Of a stretch of DNA of 64,000 bases, positions 40,363-50,116 are shown piece after piece. The notes below the pieces were generated by a model. It worked only from the letters and a program-made list of their open reading frames with translations, had not been told where the DNA came from and ran no database searches. Source of the DNA: Cupriavidus pauculus (GTDB lineage Bacteria; Pseudomonadota; Gammaproteobacteria; Burkholderiales; Burkholderiaceae); the NCBI RefSeq assembly GCF_002858765.1, contig NZ_PJRP01000002.1, positions 480,598 to 544,597 on the forward strand, written 5' to 3'. The position numbers and the translations under genes are program-made. How positions within the stretch are numbered: position 1 is the first letter of the stretch; each line of letters starts with the position of its first letter.

Positions 40363-41159
40363 GCACCGTAATTTCCGAAATCCCGGTGGTCGACGCGTCG
40401 GTCTCGTCGCTGCGCCCCCCAGCGCTGTGGACGAAGCCGGCGTACACGGGTTCGGTCGAGGCGCTCGAAGTCAAGGAGCGCGAACTGGCCGAGCGCCTGT
40501 CGGGCATCGCCGCACGGTTCTTCCGCGCGCGCTTTGCCACCAGCCTGGCCGCCGAGGACATGGTGCTGACCGACGCAATCCTGCGCGGCGGCGAAGCGGT
40601 GCGGGCCGGCATTCGCGTGTTCACGCTGAACACGGGCCGCCTGCACGCCGAGACGCTGGCCGTGCTGGATCAGGTGCAGGACCACTACGGCTACTCGGTC
40701 GAGCAGTTCACGCCCGACCAGGAAGCGGTGGACAACTACCTGCGCAACCACGGCCTGAACGCGTTCTACGACAGCGTGGACCTGCGCAAGAGCTGCTGCG
40801 GCATCCGCAAGGTGGAACCGCTGAACCGCGCGCTGTCGCACGCCGATGCCTGGATGACCGGCCAGCGCCGCGAGCAGGCCGTGACGCGCGCCGAGCTACC
40901 GTTCGAGGAATTGGACGACGCACGCGGCATTCCCAAGTTCAATCCGCTCGCGGACTGGACCGAGGCCGAGGTGTGGGCCTACCTGACACGCCACAACGTG
41001 CCGGTCAACGCGCTGCACGCCAAGGGCTACCCCAGCATTGGCTGCGAGCCGTGTACGCGGGCCGTGAAGGCCGGCGAGGACGTACGCGCCGGCCGGTGGT
41101 GGTGGGAGAGCAAGGACTCGAAAGAGTGCGGCCTCCACGAGCAGAACATCAAGCACTGA
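40359..41159 (+). CDS. cysH: APS-type phosphoadenylyl/adenylyl-sulfate reductase
   Basis: A 266-residue reductase that makes sulfite from adenylyl sulfate with thioredoxin. It has both cysteine pairs that bind a 4Fe-4S cluster, KSCCGIRKVEPL (about residues 145-156) and GCEPCTRAV (about 229-237), which mark the APS-using class rather than E. coli PAPS reductase. The C-terminal ECGLHEQ holds the catalytic Cys. This fits the operon, which has no cysC APS kinase. It is coupled to the DUF934 gene, with cysD 26 bases on. Confidence 0.94.
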   Translation: MSTVISEIPVVDASVSSLRPPALWTKPAYTGSVEALEVKERELAERLSGIAARFFRARFATSLAAEDMVLTDAILRGGEAVRAGIRVFTLNTGRLHAETLAVLDQVQDHYGYSVEQFTPDQEAVDNYLRNHGLNAFYDSVDLRKSCCGIRKVEPLNRALSHADAWMTGQRREQAVTRAELPFEELDDARGIPKFNPLADWTEAEVWAYLTRHNVPVNALHAKGYPSIGCEPCTRAVKAGEDVRAGRWWWESKDSKECGLHEQNIKH

Positions 41160-41185
41160 ACAGAATTTGTAGAGGCCAGAACGAC

Positions 41186-42157
41186 ATGGGCATCATGAAC
41201 GACATCGCAGACGCAGGCGTGGCCGCCAACGTGGAACACCTGCTGCAGGTCCAGAACGACCACCTCGACCGGCTCGAAGCCGAGTCGATCTACATCATCC
41301 GCGAGGTGGTGGCCGAGTGCCACAACCCGGCGCTGCTGTTCTCGGGCGGCAAGGATTCGATCGTCATGCTGCACCTGGCGCTGAAGGCCTTCCGCCTGGG
41401 CGACCGCAAGGTGGAGCTGCCGTTTCCGCTGGTGCACATCGACACCGGCCACAACTACCCGGAAGTGATCGCGTTCCGCGACCAGCGCGTGGCTGAGCTG
41501 GGCGCGCGCCTGGTGGTGGGCCATGTGGAAGATTCGATCAAGCGCGGCACCGTGCGTCTGCGCAAGGAAACCGATTCGCGCAACGCCGCGCAGGCCGTGA
41601 CGCTGCTGGAAACCATCGAGGCGCACAAGTTCGACGCGCTGATGGGCGGTGCCCGCCGCGACGAAGAGAAGGCCCGCGCCAAGGAGCGCATCTTCTCGTT
41701 CCGCGACGAATTCGGCCAGTGGGACCCGAAGGCCCAGCGCCCGGAACTGTGGAGCCTGTACAACGCCCGCATGGCGCAGGGCGAGCAGATGCGCGTGTTC
41801 CCGATCTCGAACTGGACGGAACTCGACGTGTGGCAGTACATCGCCCGCGAAAACCTGGCCCTGCCGCCGATCTACTACGCGCACCAGCGCGAAGTGGTGC
41901 GCAAGAACGGCCTGCTGGTGCCGGTGACGCCGATCACGCCGAAGCAGGATGGCGATGTCAGCGAAGTGCTGTCGGTCCGCTTCCGTACCGTGGGCGACAT
42001 CAGCTGCACCTGCCCGGTGGCCAGCGTTGCGGCATCGCCGGTGGAGATCATCGCCGAGACCGCGGTGACCGAGATCACCGAGCGCGGCGCCACGCGCATG
42101 GACGACCAGACGAGCGAAGCGTCAATGGAACGCCGGAAGAAAGAAGGCTATTTCTGA
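41186..42157 (+). CDS. cysD: Sulfate adenylyltransferase small subunit
   Basis: CysD makes APS from ATP and sulfate, with CysN. The 323-residue product has the ATP-pyrophosphatase loop LLFSGGKDSIVML (about residues 49-61), LVHIDTGHNYPEV and GARRDEEKARAKER. It ends with MERRKKEGYF as CysD proteins do. Two ATGs nine bases apart (41186 and 41195) could start it. The gap to cysN (129 bases) holds a long hairpin. Confidence 0.95.
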   Translation: MGIMNDIADAGVAANVEHLLQVQNDHLDRLEAESIYIIREVVAECHNPALLFSGGKDSIVMLHLALKAFRLGDRKVELPFPLVHIDTGHNYPEVIAFRDQRVAELGARLVVGHVEDSIKRGTVRLRKETDSRNAAQAVTLLETIEAHKFDALMGGARRDEEKARAKERIFSFRDEFGQWDPKAQRPELWSLYNARMAQGEQMRVFPISNWTELDVWQYIARENLALPPIYYAHQREVVRKNGLLVPVTPITPKQDGDVSEVLSVRFRTVGDISCTCPVASVAASPVEIIAETAVTEITERGATRMDDQTSEASMERRKKEGYF

Positions 42158-42190
42158 CACCGGACGCATATACGGGCACATCGCATCGTT

Positions 42191-42231
42191 GCGCGAGTGC
42201 TCGTGTACCCATGTACACGTCGCCCTCGCGC
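42191..42231 (+). other. Two-part hairpin between cysD and cysN
   Basis: GCGCGAG (42191-42197) pairs with CTCGCGC (42225-42231), and inside CGTGTAC (42202-42208) pairs with GTACACG (42213-42219) around a 4-base loop. The two 7-bp stems are separated by small internal loops of 4 and 5 bases. No U-tract follows, so it is not a usual terminator. It may affect mRNA stability or the cysD:cysN ratio. Confidence 0.55.
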
Positions 42232-42286
42232 GCCTAGCGCTGTATCCCGTCTATGCGCCGGAGCAAGCGGCGCGAGGCGAAAGAAA

Positions 42287-43603
42287 ATGGACTTTCAAAT
42301 GTCTCACCAATCCCAACACCAAGGCCTGCTGCGTTTCATCACCGCGGGTTCCGTCGATGACGGCAAGAGCACGCTGATCGGCCGCCTGCTGTTCGACAGC
42401 AAGGCCGTACTGTCCGACCAGCTGACCGCGCTGGCCAACGCCAAGAACAAGCGCACCGCCGGCGAGCAGATCGACTTCTCGCTGCTGACCGACGGCCTGG
42501 AAGCCGAGCGCGAGCAGGGCATCACGATCGACGTGGCGTACCGCTACTTCTCGACGGCGCGCCGCAAGTTCATCATCGCCGATACGCCGGGCCACGAGCA
42601 GTACACGCGCAACATGGTCACGGGTGCCTCGACCGCCCACGCCGCCATCGTGCTGGTGGACGCCACGCGCGTCACGGTCACCAACGGCCGTGCCGAACTG
42701 CTGGCCCAGACCAAGCGCCATTCGGCGATCCTGAAGCTGCTGGAACTGCAGCACGTGATCGTGGCCATCAACAAGATGGACCTGGTCGAATACAGCGAGC
42801 AGCGCTTCAACGAGATCCGCACCGCGTACACCGAGCTGGCCGCGCAGCTGGGCCTGAAGGACGTGACGTACGTGCCGGTGTCGGCGCTGCGCGGCGACAA
42901 CATCGTGCATGCCAGCGACGCCATGCCCTGGTACCAGGGCGAGCCGCTGCTGCCGCTGCTGGAAGCCCTGCCGGTGGAAGACGTGGCCCCCGAAGGCGAT
43001 GCCGCGCTGCGCTTCCCGGTGCAGCTGGTGGTGCGCCAGGACGGTTCCGCCGCCGACGATTTCCGTGGCTACGCCGGCCGCGTGGAAGCGGGTACGGTGC
43101 GCGTGGGCCAGAAGCTGCGCGTGCTGCCGGCCAACCGCGAAGCCGTGGTGGCGGAGGTGCTGACGCCGAACGGTTCGGCCGACGCCGCCAATGCCGGCGA
43201 TACGGTGACCGTGCGCCTGTTGGAAGACGTGGATGTATCGCGCGGTGACATGTTCGTCGCCGCCGACGCCACGGCCGCATCGGCCAAGAAGCTGACCGCT
43301 GACCTGTGCTGGTTCGACGACGATTCGCTGAACCCGTCGCGCAAGTACGTGCTCAAGCACACCACGGCCAGCGTGTTCGCGCGCGTGTCGGCGGTGGATC
43401 GTGTGCTGGACGTGCATACGCTGTCGCACGAGACCGGCCGCCACGAGATCAACCTGAACGACATCGGTTCGGTGCAGATCTCGCTGCAGAAGCCGATCGT
43501 CTGCGACACCTACGGCGACAACCCTGCCACGGGCGCCTTCGTGCTGATCGACGAAGCCACCAACCATACGGTGGCGGCGGGCATGATCCGTGCGTATGCC
43601 TGA
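42287..43603 (+). CDS. cysN: Sulfate adenylyltransferase large subunit (GTPase)
   Basis: The 438-residue GTPase partner of CysD. G1 is GSVDDGKSTLIGR (about residues 21-33), then EREQGITID, G3 DTPGHEQYTRN and G4 NKMDLV, as in EF-Tu-like ATP sulfurylase subunits. It has no APS-kinase (CysC) fusion, in keeping with an APS reductase downstream of the pathway. The start at 42287 has GAGGCGAAAG; a further ATG is four codons on (MSHQ). Confidence 0.95.
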   Translation: MDFQMSHQSQHQGLLRFITAGSVDDGKSTLIGRLLFDSKAVLSDQLTALANAKNKRTAGEQIDFSLLTDGLEAEREQGITIDVAYRYFSTARRKFIIADTPGHEQYTRNMVTGASTAHAAIVLVDATRVTVTNGRAELLAQTKRHSAILKLLELQHVIVAINKMDLVEYSEQRFNEIRTAYTELAAQLGLKDVTYVPVSALRGDNIVHASDAMPWYQGEPLLPLLEALPVEDVAPEGDAALRFPVQLVVRQDGSAADDFRGYAGRVEAGTVRVGQKLRVLPANREAVVAEVLTPNGSADAANAGDTVTVRLLEDVDVSRGDMFVAADATAASAKKLTADLCWFDDDSLNPSRKYVLKHTTASVFARVSAVDRVLDVHTLSHETGRHEINLNDIGSVQISLQKPIVCDTYGDNPATGAFVLIDEATNHTVAAGMIRAYA

Positions 43604-43642
43604 TATCGTCCACGCTGGACAGATTGCATAACGGTGGCAAAG

Positions 43643-44419
43643 ATGAACGCGCAGAAGGCAACGTCGATCGGCAAGGTGTACCTGATTGGTGCAGGCCCCG
43701 GTGCGGCCGACCTCATTACGGTGCGTGGCGCACGGCTGTTGGGCGAAGCCCAGGTCGTGCTGCACGACGCGCTGGTGTCGCGCGAGATGCTGGCCTGGTG
43801 TCCCCAGGCCGAGCTGATCGAGGTGGGCAAGCGCTGCGGCCAGCGGTCGACCGCGCAGCTGTTCATCAACCGCCAGATCGTCGACCTGGCCAACAAGTAC
43901 GAGCGGGTGGTGCGGCTCAAGGGCGGTGATCCGATGCTGTTCGGCCGCGCCGACGAGGAACTGCAGGCGCTGGAAGCGGCCGGCATCGCATACGAGGTGG
44001 TGCCGGGCATTACCGCTGCCCTGGCGGCTGCCAGCGCCATTGCGCGGCCGCTGACCAAGCGGGGCGTGTCGCGCAGCGTGGCGTTTGCCACGCAGGCCAA
44101 GGCGGCCGATGCCGTGGACGTCGAGGCGGACGTCAAGGCCGATACCATCGTCTACTACATGGGCCGCGACCAGGCGGCCAATATTGCCGCGCAACTGATG
44201 GCGTGCGGCAAGCCGGCCTCCACCCCCGCTTGGGTGGTGGAGGCGGCCACCACGCCAAACCAGCGCAGCCGGCAGTTCACGTTGCGTCAGATGGCGGCGG
44301 GCGAGGCGGCGCGCTGGATGGATCCAGTGCAGCCAAGCCTGCTGATGATTGGCGAGGCGTTGGGAACCCGCGCAACCGAACCTGTCGAAGAACAGGCAGA
44401 GGGCGAACGGGCGGCGTGA
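43643..44419 (+). CDS. cobA: Uroporphyrinogen-III C-methyltransferase
   Basis: A SUMT that makes precorrin-2, the first committed step to siroheme, needed by CysI. The 258-residue product has KVYLIGAGPGAADLITVRG (SAM site P-loop), RLKGGDPMLFGRADEE and GITAALAAASAIARPLTKRG, all classical. It is the stand-alone form (CysG-A domain only). A GTG at 43634 could add three residues; the ATG is preferred. It follows cysN by 39 bases and ends the sulfur operon at a strong terminator. Confidence 0.92.
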   Translation: MNAQKATSIGKVYLIGAGPGAADLITVRGARLLGEAQVVLHDALVSREMLAWCPQAELIEVGKRCGQRSTAQLFINRQIVDLANKYERVVRLKGGDPMLFGRADEELQALEAAGIAYEVVPGITAALAAASAIARPLTKRGVSRSVAFATQAKAADAVDVEADVKADTIVYYMGRDQAANIAAQLMACGKPASTPAWVVEAATTPNQRSRQFTLRQMAAGEAARWMDPVQPSLLMIGEALGTRATEPVEEQAEGERAA

Positions 44420-44438
44420 GGGGTAACTAGCAGATAGC

Positions 44439-44470
44439 AAAAAGGCCAGGAAGTGATTCCTGGCCTTTTT
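44439..44470. terminator. Bidirectional terminator between cobA and the cbiX-like gene
   Basis: A perfect 14-bp inverted repeat including AAAAAGGCCAGGAA/TTCCTGGCCTTTTT around GTGA. It ends both the cys operon and the convergent lptF-lptG-cbiX unit. Confidence 0.92.
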
Positions 44471-44503
44471 GCTTTTGGGCTTGCTGTGGGGCTTCGGCAG
44501 CCG

Positions 44504-44929
44504 TCAATCGCTGCCGGATGGTGCCGCCGATATGCCAGAGGAGACGGCCAGCGCGCAATAGGCCGCGATGGCATCCAGCACGCTGTCGATCTCGCCCACG
44601 GCCGTGGCCGCCTGGATCTGTATGCCCGGATGCCTGGTTCGGCATTCCTCGATCAGCACCGGAAAATCGCGCCGCAGATGGCCGCCCTGGCCGAAGAACA
44701 CCGGCACCACGGTCATCGTGTCCACGCCAGTTCCGGCCAGGTCGTCGATGGCATCCGCCAGCGACGGCGCCATCAATTCCAGAAAGGCCAGCCGTACCGC
44801 GCAACCGGGCAGCAGCGCCGACAGCCGGGTGTGCAGCCGGTCGAACGGCTCGCGCCAGCGCGAGTCGCGGGCGCCGTGGCCAAACAGGATGATGGCCGGC
44901 TTCGATGCGGCTGGATTCGTCGCGACCAT
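44504..44929 (-). CDS. cbiX: CbiX/SirB-type sirohydrochlorin chelatase
   Basis: A 141-residue, single-domain chelatase of the short CbiX(S)/SirB kind. AIILFGHGARDSRWREPF (about residues 12-29) has the metal-binding His, and TVVPVFFGQGGHLRRDFPVL the second His region. It would insert Fe into sirohydrochlorin for siroheme, or Co for cobalamin; with cobA and cysI convergent next door siroheme is more likely. It starts 2 bases after the lptG stop, so it is read in the lptFG unit. Confidence 0.87.
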   Translation of the reverse strand: MVATNPAASKPAIILFGHGARDSRWREPFDRLHTRLSALLPGCAVRLAFLELMAPSLADAIDDLAGTGVDTMTVVPVFFGQGGHLRRDFPVLIEECRTRHPGIQIQAATAVGEIDSVLDAIAAYCALAVSSGISAAPSGSD

Positions 44930-44931
44930 CG

Positions 44932-46107
44932 TCAGTGCCGATCCACCCAGCGCAACGACGTCAGCGCGATGGTCAGGTACAGCGTGCCGGGCACCAGCGC
45001 CGAGACAATCGGCGGCCAGGTATGGAGCAGGCCCACGTGCGAGAACAGCGTGTTGGCCAGGTGGAACGACAGGCCCAGCATGATGCCGCCGAAGACCTTC
45101 ACGCCCACCGCGCCGGCCCGCGCGTGCAGGTAGGCGAACGGCAGGGCCAGCGCCACCATCACGAACAGCGTCAGCGGATAGACCACCTTCTTCCAGAACG
45201 CGATCTCGTAGCGCTGCGTGTCCTGCTTGTTGTCACGCAGGTGGCGGATATAGCGGAACAGGTCCAGCGTCGACATCCGCTCCGGCGTGACCAGCAGCAC
45301 CGACAGTATCTGCGGGGTCAGTTCGGAATGCATCACCATGTTCGGGAACAGGGCCTGCTCGGCGCGGAAGTCCGGCGCCAGCGCGTCGCGCCTGGCGGGT
45401 GGCTGGCCCGCCTGGGCGGCCGGCGCATCGCGCAGTTCGGCAAAACGGGTCTCGTTGACGTCGTTGAGTTGCCACTGCTGCCCGCCCTGGTAGCGGCCTT
45501 CCTTGGCCACGCGGATCACGCGCAGGCGGTAGTCCTTGTCGAACTCGTAGATCGTGATGCCGCTGATCGACTGGTCCGCCTTCAGGCCCTGGACGTTGAC
45601 GAAACGAGTGATCTCACCGCCGCTTGCGGCGTCGCGGTCGCGATCCTTGACCCAGACCCCCGACCGGAAGCCGGACGACACCGTGGCGCCAATCGCCTCC
45701 AGCTTGATCTTTTGCGCGTATTGCTCTGCCGCCGGGCCGATGAACTCGCCAAAGATGAAGGTGACCACCGCCAGCGGCACGGCCAGCTTGAACAGCGAGA
45801 ACAATGCCTGGCGCGTATTCAGGCCCGCCACGCGGAAGATCGTGAACTCGGACTGGCTGGCCAGCTGCGAAAACACGTAGATCGCGCTGATCAGCACGGC
45901 AATCGGCAGCACCTCGTAGACGCGCGTGGGTGCCTGCAGCATGACGTGGAAGAACGCCACCAGCGACGTGTAGTTGCCCTGGACGCCCTCCAGCTCGCTG
46001 AGCATGTCGAAGAAGATGAACAGCGCCAGCACCGCGAACAGGATGAACGCGAAGACGCCGTAGATCAGCCGCGCGAAGTAGCGCTCATAGACGGCCAGAA
46101 TCCTCAT
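44932..46107 (-). CDS. lptG: LPS export permease LptG
   Basis: One of the two inner-membrane permeases of the LptB2FG complex that extracts lipopolysaccharide from the membrane. The 391 residues begin [19 protein letters not shown], with three membrane spans, a periplasmic beta-jellyroll region (about residues 140-285) and three C-terminal spans ending [16 protein letters not shown]. It is YjgQ-like. It overlaps lptF by four bases. The open frame extends 112 codons upstream only as a shadow of lptF. Confidence 0.93.
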   Translation of the reverse strand: MRILAVYERYFARLIYGVFAFILFAVLALFIFFDMLSELEGVQGNYTSLVAFFHVMLQAPTRVYEVLPIAVLISAIYVFSQLASQSEFTIFRVAGLNTRQALFSLFKLAVPLAVVTFIFGEFIGPAAEQYAQKIKLEAIGATVSSGFRSGVWVKDRDRDAASGGEITRFVNVQGLKADQSISGITIYEFDKDYRLRVIRVAKEGRYQGGQQWQLNDVNETRFAELRDAPAAQAGQPPARRDALAPDFRAEQALFPNMVMHSELTPQILSVLLVTPERMSTLDLFRYIRHLRDNKQDTQRYEIAFWKKVVYPLTLFVMVALALPFAYLHARAGAVGVKVFGGIMLGLSFHLANTLFSHVGLLHTWPPIVSALVPGTLYLTIALTSLRWVDRH

Positions 46108-47243
46108 GCCTTGCCCCCGCCATTCGCGCCACTCGCCGGCTTTTTGAGCCGGTGCAGCCCGAACACTGCCCGCCATCCGCCCAGGCTGCGGTTCGCACGG
46201 TAGCGGAACATCAGCAGCGCACACAGGAACACGATCAGGTGGATCGGGATCAGCGCTGTCCAGAACGAGAGCGCGCCCGAGCGCACCCAGGCCTGGGCCA
46301 GGTTGATCAGGTTGCTGTAGGTCAGGTAGATCAGCACGGCGAACACCAGCGGCGTGTAGCGACCCAGACGCGGGTTCACATAGGCCAGCGGGATGGCGAT
46401 CATCACGAAATTGAAGGCCAGAATCGGCAGCGACACGCGCCACAGCAGCTCGCCCAGGTTTTCACGCGTGGGATTGCGCAGCAGGTCGATCGTGTCCCGG
46501 CTCTTGGTCGGCTGGTCGGCTTCGGTCTCGGGCGGCTTGTTGTCGACCCTTACGGCGTATTTATCGAATTCGATGATCCGATAGTTAAGCTGGCCCGGGA
46601 TGCCGGCGTAGCGGCGGCCATGCTCCATGACCACCAGACGGTCGCCGTTGGGCTGGGTCTCGAACTGGCCCTGGTGCGACAGTGCCACCCCGATCTTGCC
46701 GGCCTCCGAATTGGCAACAAAGACGTTACGCGCGTGCTTCATGTCGGCGTCGATGCCCTCGATGAACAGCACGTAATTGCCATTGGCAGGCTCGATGAAG
46801 CGCCCGGAAGCGATCATCGACAGCACGCCACGTTGCTGAAAGCGGTCGCGGAACAGCGCGCTCTGCTGGTTGGCCCAGGGCCAGGCGAACATGCCCAGCA
46901 GCAGCGCCATGATGAAGAAGGGCGTGGCGAACTGCAGCACCGGTTTGACCAGGTCGCGCAGCGAGATGCCGGCCGAGAACCACACCACCATCTCGGAATC
47001 CTTGTACCAGCGGGTCAGGACGATGAGGGTCGAGATGAACAGCGTGGCCGACAGCAGGATCGACAGGTAGCCAATGGTGGCCAGGCCGATCAGCATCAGC
47101 ACGTCGTTGGGGCTGGCCTTGCCATTGGCGGCCATCCCCAGGATGCGGATCACGAGCGACGTCAGCATGAACGTCAGCATCACCAGGAACACCGCCCCGG
47201 CGGTGTAGGCAAGCTCGCGTCGCAGGGCTTGTTGAAAAATCAT
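46104..47243 (-). CDS. lptF: LPS export permease LptF
   Basis: The partner permease in LptB2FG. The 379-residue protein starts [21 protein letters not shown], with three spans, a periplasmic domain (about 130-265, [21 protein letters not shown]) and three more spans, as in YjgP. It is slightly longer than E. coli LptF (366) because of a basic C-terminal tail. It is divergent from pepA, as in many proteobacteria. Confidence 0.93.
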   Translation of the reverse strand: MIFQQALRRELAYTAGAVFLVMLTFMLTSLVIRILGMAANGKASPNDVLMLIGLATIGYLSILLSATLFISTLIVLTRWYKDSEMVVWFSAGISLRDLVKPVLQFATPFFIMALLLGMFAWPWANQQSALFRDRFQQRGVLSMIASGRFIEPANGNYVLFIEGIDADMKHARNVFVANSEAGKIGVALSHQGQFETQPNGDRLVVMEHGRRYAGIPGQLNYRIIEFDKYAVRVDNKPPETEADQPTKSRDTIDLLRNPTRENLGELLWRVSLPILAFNFVMIAIPLAYVNPRLGRYTPLVFAVLIYLTYSNLINLAQAWVRSGALSFWTALIPIHLIVFLCALLMFRYRANRSLGGWRAVFGLHRLKKPASGANGGGKA

Positions 47244-47408
47244 GCACCAATCGCTTCCGGCTTCCGGCCGGAGCGGGCGATATGCAGGGGGCCGAGGGAC
47301 TGGCAGGACCGCGGGCTGTCAGCTTGCAGGATCGGCGGCGGCAGATCGCGGATGAAAATCGCGGATAATGGGGGCTTTCTTTTCGACGAGCCCCTGGAAG
47401 GAAGCGCG

Positions 47409-48941
47409 ATGGAATTTAGCACAAAAGCCCTGGATCTGAGCAAAGCCGGCCAAAATGGTTTTCTGGCCACCAAGACCGACTGCCTGGTGGTAGGCCTGTT
47501 CGAGGGCCAGAACCTTGCCGGGGTTGGCAAGGCGCTGGACGTGGCCACCAAGGGGCTGGTGGCACGCCTGGTCAAGCAGGGCGACTTTGAAGGCAAGCGC
47601 GGCACCCATCTGATGCTGCACGAAGTGGCCGGCATCGGCGCCGCCCGCGTGCTGCTGGTGGGCCTGGGCAAGGAAGTCGAGTTTACCGACAAGGCCTTTG
47701 CCGAAGCCGTTCGCACGGCCATGCGTGCGCTGGGCGGCACGCGTGCCGCATCGGCACTCTGGTGCCTGGCACAGCAGGTGCCGTCGCGACGCGACGTGAC
47801 CTGGGCCGCGATCACGACGATCAGCATCGTGCGTGAAGCCGGCTACCGCCTGCTGGAGCGCCATCCCGAACTCAAGCGCCCGGTCAAGGCCGCCGGCGCG
47901 GCCGACAAGCCCACGCTGCGCAAGATCGTGCTGGCCGTGGACGCCGCCGACGCCAAGACGGCCACCCAGGCCGTGGTGCGCGGTACGGCCATTGCCAACG
48001 GCATGGAACTGACGCGCGACCTGGGCAACCTGCCGTCGAACATCTGCACGCCGACCTATCTGGCCAACACCGCCCGCGGTATCGCCAAGCGGCACAAGCT
48101 GAAGGTGGAGATCCTGGGCCGCAAGCAGATCGAGGCGCTGAACATGGGCGCCTTCCTGGCCGTGACCAAGGGCAGCGTGGAGCCGCCGCAGTTCATCGTG
48201 CTGCGTTACGACGGCGCCAGCGCCAAGGCCGCTCCGGTGGTGCTGGTGGGCAAGGGCATCACGTTCGACACCGGCGGCATCTCGCTGAAGCCGGGCGAGG
48301 GCATGGACGAGATGAAGTACGACATGTGCGGCGCCGCGTCGGTGCTGGGCACCATCCAGGCCGTGGCCGAAATGGGCCTGAAGCTGAACGTGATCGCCGT
48401 GGTGCCCACCTGCGAGAACATGCCCGCTGGCAACGCCACCAAGCCGGGCGACGTGGTGGTCAGCATGTCGGGCCAGACCATCGAGATCCTGAACACGGAC
48501 GCCGAAGGCCGCCTGATCCTGTGCGACGCGCTGACCTATGTGGAACGCTTCAAGCCGGCCGCCGTGGTCGACGTGGCCACCCTGACCGGCGCCTGCATCA
48601 TCGCGCTGGGCCATGTGAACAGCGGCCTGTACGCGCGCAGCGACGCGCTGGCCGACCAGCTGCTGGACGCCGGCCGCAAGGCCATGGACACCGCCTGGCG
48701 CCTGCCGCTGGACGATGACTACCAGGACCAGCTCAAGTCGAACTTTGCCGACATGGCCAATATCGGCGGCCGTCCGGCGGGCAGCGTCACGGCGGCGTGC
48801 TTCCTGGCGCGCTACACCGAGAAGTACGACTGGGCCCACCTGGATATCGCCGGCACTGCCTGGAAGAGCGGCGCGGCCAAGGGGGCTACCGGCCGCCCGG
48901 TGCCGCTGCTGACGCAGTTCCTGATGGACCGTGCCGGGTAA
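47409..48941 (+). CDS. pepA: Leucyl aminopeptidase
   Basis: A 510-residue M17 aminopeptidase (cytosol). The metal-binding core [25 protein letters not shown] (split, about residues 284-308) and the family signature [10 protein letters not shown] are present. In E. coli PepA also binds DNA (XerCD, carAB control). The start at 47409 follows CTGGAAGGAAGCGCG. It lies divergent from lptF and 24 bases before holC, the conserved pepA-holC arrangement. Confidence 0.96.
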   Translation: MEFSTKALDLSKAGQNGFLATKTDCLVVGLFEGQNLAGVGKALDVATKGLVARLVKQGDFEGKRGTHLMLHEVAGIGAARVLLVGLGKEVEFTDKAFAEAVRTAMRALGGTRAASALWCLAQQVPSRRDVTWAAITTISIVREAGYRLLERHPELKRPVKAAGAADKPTLRKIVLAVDAADAKTATQAVVRGTAIANGMELTRDLGNLPSNICTPTYLANTARGIAKRHKLKVEILGRKQIEALNMGAFLAVTKGSVEPPQFIVLRYDGASAKAAPVVLVGKGITFDTGGISLKPGEGMDEMKYDMCGAASVLGTIQAVAEMGLKLNVIAVVPTCENMPAGNATKPGDVVVSMSGQTIEILNTDAEGRLILCDALTYVERFKPAAVVDVATLTGACIIALGHVNSGLYARSDALADQLLDAGRKAMDTAWRLPLDDDYQDQLKSNFADMANIGGRPAGSVTAACFLARYTEKYDWAHLDIAGTAWKSGAAKGATGRPVPLLTQFLMDRAG

Positions 48942-48965
48942 CCGGCCAATCGAAGGCAGCACAGG

Positions 48966-49400
48966 ATGACGCGCATCGACTTCCACAGCAACGTGCCGGA
49001 TACGCTGGCCTACGTCTGCCGCCTGGTCCGCAAGGCCTATGGGGCAGGGCAGAAGGTGGTGGTATTTGGCGCCCCGCAGCAGCTGGCGCAGCTTGACGCG
49101 CGGCTGTGGTCGTTCTCGCCGCTCGACTTCCTGCCGCATTGCGGGCTGGACAGCCCCAATGCGGCGGTGACGCCGATCATCCTGGCGGCCACGCTGGAAT
49201 CTGTGCCGCACCACCAGTTGTTGGTGAACATCGCGCCGGAAGCCCCGGCGCAGTTTGCCAGCTTCGAGCGGCTGATCGAGGTCGTGGGCGCCAGCCCCGA
49301 CGCCCGCGACGCAGGCCGCGAGCGCTTTCGTTTCTATCGCGAGCGCGGGTATCCGCTCACGCACCATGACATCGGGCAGGCCAAAGGAGAATCGGCATGA
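48966..49400 (+). CDS. holC: DNA polymerase III chi subunit
   Basis: A 144-residue chi subunit, which links the clamp loader to single-strand binding protein. It begins MTRIDFHSNVPDTLAYVCRL and has LDARLWSFSPLDFLPHC and the C-terminal FRFYRERGYPLTHHDI, typical of HolC. Its position after pepA supports the call. It overlaps the next gene by four bases. Confidence 0.93.
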   Translation: MTRIDFHSNVPDTLAYVCRLVRKAYGAGQKVVVFGAPQQLAQLDARLWSFSPLDFLPHCGLDSPNAAVTPIILAATLESVPHHQLLVNIAPEAPAQFASFERLIEVVGASPDARDAGRERFRFYRERGYPLTHHDIGQAKGESA

Positions 49401-49948
49401 GCGAACGCACGACATCGCGGGTCATTCCGCGGCTGGGGCCCAATGACAGCGTGCCGCTGCTGACCGAAATCGTCGAATTGCCCGACGCGGCGTTCGAGGC
49501 GCCTACGCAGCCGCTGGAACAGTCAGTGGACCAGCCACAGGACCAGCCGCTGGCGCAGCCATTGCCCGCGCGCCACGGCGCCACGGTCTTCGATACCGCC
49601 GACATGCCCGATTCGGGCGTGGTGACGGCGGTTGGCGACACCGATTCGCTGGCCGATGCTGCCACCGCCGCCGACACGCAGCCGCCGATGGTGGACGCTG
49701 CGGCGTTCCTGCCTGGCGAGGACGATCTGCGCGCCGTGCGTACCGAGCTGCTGACGCGCGTGATGATGCGCTTCCGCACCGAATGGCCGCAGGTGGTGGA
49801 GGCGCATACCGAGGCCACGCTGCAGTCGCGCCTGGCCCCGCTGACCGCCCAACTGGCCAGCGAACTGACGCAGGCGCTGGAAGCGCGGCTGGTGGAGTGG
49901 CTTGACGCCACGCTGGAAGAGATCGAAAGGGACCCGGGCGGGGTTTGA
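49397..49948 (+). CDS. Unknown protein downstream of holC (possibly DUF2486)
   Basis: A 183-residue protein coupled to holC by an ATGA overlap. Residues 1-105 are low in complexity, acidic and rich in Pro, Gln, Asp and Ala (for example EQSVDQPQDQPLAQPL), so probably disordered. The C-terminal 75 residues look helical and amphipathic (LRAVRTELLTRVMMRF, then HTEATLQSRLAPL and LTQALEARLVEWLDATLEEI). It resembles Burkholderiales DUF2486 proteins found beside holC, but this is from memory of the neighbourhood. No catalytic motif is seen. Confidence 0.7.
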   Translation: MSERTTSRVIPRLGPNDSVPLLTEIVELPDAAFEAPTQPLEQSVDQPQDQPLAQPLPARHGATVFDTADMPDSGVVTAVGDTDSLADAATAADTQPPMVDAAAFLPGEDDLRAVRTELLTRVMMRFRTEWPQVVEAHTEATLQSRLAPLTAQLASELTQALEARLVEWLDATLEEIERDPGGV

Positions 49949-49969
49949 CGCCAACTTGGCATTGTTTCC

Positions 49970-50093
49970 GCCCCTCTTCCATCTATGGAGGAGGGGCGGG
50001 GGAGAGGGCCCGGGGGATCAAATTGCGCCGGATCGGCAAGCTGCACCTCGACGCCCTCTCCCCCAACGCCTCTCCCGCCATGCGGAAGAGGCG
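49970..50093 (+). repeat. Composite palindromic element, copy C
   Basis: The first stem is CCCCTCTTCCAT/ATGGAGGAGGGG (49971-49996, one G-T pair). The second is CGCCTCTCCCGC/GCGGAAGAGGCG (50067-50093). In the second stem the base next to the outer end has changed from C-G in the other copies to G-C here on both sides. The inner GGGGGAGAGGGC/GCCCTCTCCCCC pair and the spacer ATCAAATTG are conserved. It lies between a plus-strand gene and the convergent ilvD. Confidence 0.85.
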
Positions 50094-50116
50094 AGCAGGT
50101 CAGTAGTACTTCAACC

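Noticed and set aside
46108..46443. 112-codon extension of lptG
   Set aside because: It only overlaps lptF in another frame; the [11 protein letters not shown] start and four-base overlap are typical.
47319..49415. A 698-codon minus-strand frame over pepA and holC
   Set aside because: His/Arg/Gly-rich shadow typical of GC-rich DNA; the plus-strand genes are certain.
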